A stretch of DNA of 64,000 nucleotides from the NCBI RefSeq assembly GCF_905475395.1, contig NC_058340.1:58506181-58570180 (forward strand), in the 5' to 3' direction. The DNA is from Chrysoperla carnea. Taxonomy: Eukaryota > Arthropoda > Insecta > Neuroptera > Chrysopidae. The notes under the pieces are model-generated. The model did not search any database, was not told the origin of the DNA, and was given only the letters and a program-made list of their open reading frames with translations. Numbering within the stretch: position 1 is the stretch's first letter; each line of letters starts with the position of its first letter. A program made the position numbers and the translations under genes. Shown here in pieces: positions 61,001 to 64,000 of this stretch.

Positions 61001-64000
61001 TTAAAATTTGAGTTTGAATTGTGGTGGTCGAAGATTTTTTTCCACTGTTTTTTTTATTTGACGTTTATCACCGTAATGATTAATAAGCATATTTACAAAT
61101 TTTGTACTTTGTTCTGAACGTAATGGAATATTTAAATCTGTTGACCATCGAATTATCGCTGCACAGTGATAAAAGTCACGTTTCAAATCTAAAATAAATG
61201 TTTAAAAATTATTTATTATAAATTAGAAAAAAAAAATAGTGTCTAGTCACGATAATACGTTTTTATTGTCCTCGTTTTAAAAATAATTTTAAATTTGTAT
61301 ACGTTTGTAACAAATATTTCCTTAAAATGGTTTGATAAAATGCTCGTAGTTTAATAAGCTTATAAATCGATAAATTTTTAAAAAACTCAATGACCTCTAC
61401 ATTAAACATTTTCGGTTATTTTACAAGTGGTCATATTTATAAAATACGTCATGTAAGCAAGAAGCGTGAACGTGAGAGGGGGAGGAGTGAAGATTAGATG
61501 GAGTTTTTGTTATCATAACAGAATTTCTTTTTAAATTTTAAATTATTTAAAAGGGGTCGTCAAGCAATTATGAAACGGTATTTGCATGAAGTTGTTCAAA
61601 AAGTCGAAATATTTCTTGGCGAATTTTATGAATTCTCATATGAAGTCAAAGATCATTTTTGATCTTTGGATGATATTTCCGCATATTCACGTTTTAACCA
61701 ATTCAAACCAATTTTGTTGAAAGACATATATTTTCCGGAATTGTATTAACAACGAGAACTACTTAAAAGAGGCTGGAAAAATCATCGTAGAAACAGGTGA
61801 GCACATTTCATGCCAAATCGGAAGCGTAAGAAATTTCCTGCCGTTGAAAAATTTCTAATTTTTCTAAATTTTATGATCCCAGGGATCTAATTTAAAATTT
61901 ATTTAACATCAAGAACAATAATATACTACCCAAAACCATATAGCCTGGATGGCTTGGAAAATAAAGGCAATATACGCGTATGACAATAGTTTAAAACGCG
62001 ACTAAGCACTTCTAAACCAAAACTGAACTTACAATGATGATCAAATAATAGTCGTAAAGTTGAAATATAATGTTCAGTCATTTTATATTTTAAAAATAAT
62101 TCAAATAATCGCTGTACGACATCACTTTTGTTTGTTTTTAACGCTACTGATACTATATGCTTATATTTTTCCGATAAATATTTACGTAATTTTGGATTAT
62201 CTTCTATCATTTGTAATGCAGATGTTTGATCACTAAACCATTCACTTAAAATGCATGTTTGCCATAGACATTCAAGTGGTGCGTATTCATTATAATTTGT
62301 TGCTAAATCTTCGGTAAACTCTCTGATTTGAACTGAAAAAACATATTTTATGATAAAAATATCTGTGAAATAATATGGACCGGGCGATTTCATTTAAAAA
62401 AATGGAATAGTAAAATGCAGTCAGCATTTTCCATAGGACTCTCAAAAAAGTGTTACATAATTCTTAATGTGGAATGCGAAATTCTATGCATTCTATTGGG
62501 ATCTGACAAAAGGCGGCATGACACCTGGTTGTCAAAGTAGAAACTAATTTCAAGTTACAGCTTTTAGTGTTGAGCATTGCAAAGTTTGGAGTTGATTACT
62601 TTTTGCAAGTTATAATTACAACAATAATAAATAATTGATAAAAAAATTATATTATGGCGTTTGAGAAGTATTTTCTTCAATTTAAAAGCACGAAAAAAGT
62701 AAAGTGTTGTGTGAAATTGCCAAAGTCGTTCCAATACGAATACAGATCTGATTTTTCATAATTTGCCTCAAGCAGGCAAATATTACACGAAAGTTGAAAA
62801 TAATGTTGGTAATTTTGAGAAAATTGATGTCTTAAAATAATGGCAGAAAACACTGCAATTAAAAATTTCTTTCCAAGCCAAAAAGTGTGCTCACTTCATT
62901 TAATATTATTGAGCTAAAAAGATTACTGTGTTTTGGCATCAAGAATACTTGAAGAGATATTTATTTATCTATATCGATTTGATGAGACTTTTCTTTTAAA
63001 TTAGTTGTTTATTAGTATGAAGTTAAACTGAGCACATCCTCCTCACTTTCGATTTGATTTTTTCCACATTTAATCACTAGACCTGCTTTCAATAGTATTT
63101 CACCTTCAGTAAAATTACGATTACTCGGTTTTGTTTGCCCCTAACAACAAATTTCATTAATATTAATCATTTTTATTGCTATGTTATTTTTATAATTTGT
63201 CACTTTATGTCAGCCATGTTTCTTTAGCCCCGCCCATATGTCAGATCCCAATAAGACATGGGACTAAAAACAGTCCATTTTTTAATTCCTTGCGCTAGGT
63301 AACCCCAAAGAACACATAAAAATATTTCTTATCCTTAATTAAGAAGTAACTTTATTTTGAATAATTCAAAAAGGCTGACTATATTCTATAGTTAATTGTT
63401 CAATGAATTTTACTTATTCACATGAATTTAAAAAAAAAACAATTTTATTACTTACCTAAAATAGCTTCTGTTCGTGATTCAGTTGTCCTTCCAATTAAAA
63501 ATCGTAATAATAAACATAAATTACGACGTAGATAAAAGTTACATATATATAAATCTTTAAAGATTTCTATGGAACTCTGTACATTTCCTTGAATCCATAA
63601 TGCTTCAGCTTCATATTGCTGACATTGTGTAATATTCGAATCATTAACTATCTTTACTTTTTTCCCTAAATCTATTAATCTTAAAACATTAGCTTTGTCA
63701 CCATAATGGCCGCAAATTGATAATAAACTTAATAATACTTTAAAATCTAATACTTTTTCATTTACAATGCAATAGTTTATTAACGTTTTAATTGCACCAA
63801 AATTCTCTGTTGCAATATACTTTCGTAAAAAATTATTAAAGTCATGATTACTTATTACTGATAATTCATTAATGTCTATATGATTATTATCATTCTTTTT
63901 TAAAAGTGTAAACAATTTACTTTTCGACATATTAATTGCATCCCATTTTTCTGATTTTCGTTGTATTAATTTTTCGGTAAATTCATCGACAACATCTACT
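61001..64000 (-). CDS. Helical-repeat protein of unknown function (partial, 3' exons)
   Basis: Three exons read leftwards: 63456 to beyond 64000, 62033-62332 and 61001-61188, with fitting splice sites and phases and a stop at 61001. At least 344 residues are visible, rich in paired helices (FGAIKTLINYCIVNEK, FKVLLSLLSICGHYGDKANV, YEAEALWIQGNVQSSIEIF, VVQRLFELFLKYKMTEHYIS). The spacing of the repeats suggests a TPR- or PPR-like fold, as in mitochondrial RNA-handling proteins, but I cannot name the family. The start lies outside the window. The gene ends about 215 bases from the transporter's stop, in tail-to-tail arrangement. Introns of 1123 bp (62333-63455) and 844 bp (61189-62032) show nothing recognisable. 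Confidence 0.7.

Overview
The window is AT-rich nuclear DNA from an animal, almost certainly an insect. The genes are split by GT-AG introns, there is a tandem array of insect-type ionotropic receptors (IRs), and the repeats are of arthropod type. I cannot name the species from the sequence. All exon structures were built by hand from splice sites, reading-frame phase and protein motifs, without alignment to any database.

Layout. (1) 2019-4524, plus: four exons of an alpha-carbonic anhydrase-like gene; its first exon was not found. It keeps the three zinc-binding histidines but has lost most of the conserved TTPPCxE gate motif. (2) About 5700-10130: a repeat cluster of nested inverted repeats, short elements ending in AGGAGAACAT, three tRNA-like stretches and an 894-bp hAT element with a clean 8-bp target-site duplication. 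(3) 10418-43266, minus: four complete IR genes in one orientation, called A, B, C and D here. All have the same eight-exon plan with identical phases and open frames of 641, 651, 631 and 644 residues. Pore, membrane and ligand-domain motifs resemble the insect IR75 group of acid and amine odour receptors. A and B pair together, as do C and D. C and D also share introns and intergenic DNA, including a plus-strand open frame of unknown nature, so they come from a fairly recent segmental duplication. Young repeats have inserted between and inside the copies. (4) 43267-49129: gene-poor, repeat-bearing DNA. (5) 49130-60784, plus: a six-exon major-facilitator transporter of the SLC46 (folate transporter-like) family, 525 residues, with a LINE fragment in intron 1. 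(6) 61001 to the right edge, minus: the last three exons of a helical-repeat protein I do not recognise, tail to tail with the transporter.

The IR genes probably work together as a local odour-receptor family. Each has a signal peptide, a two-lobed ligand domain split by the pore, and three membrane segments, and each has a TATA-like box 50-65 bases upstream of its start codon. B, C and D also share an upstream block of about 60 bp. The carbonic anhydrase, the transporter and the helical-repeat gene have no evident functional link to the array.
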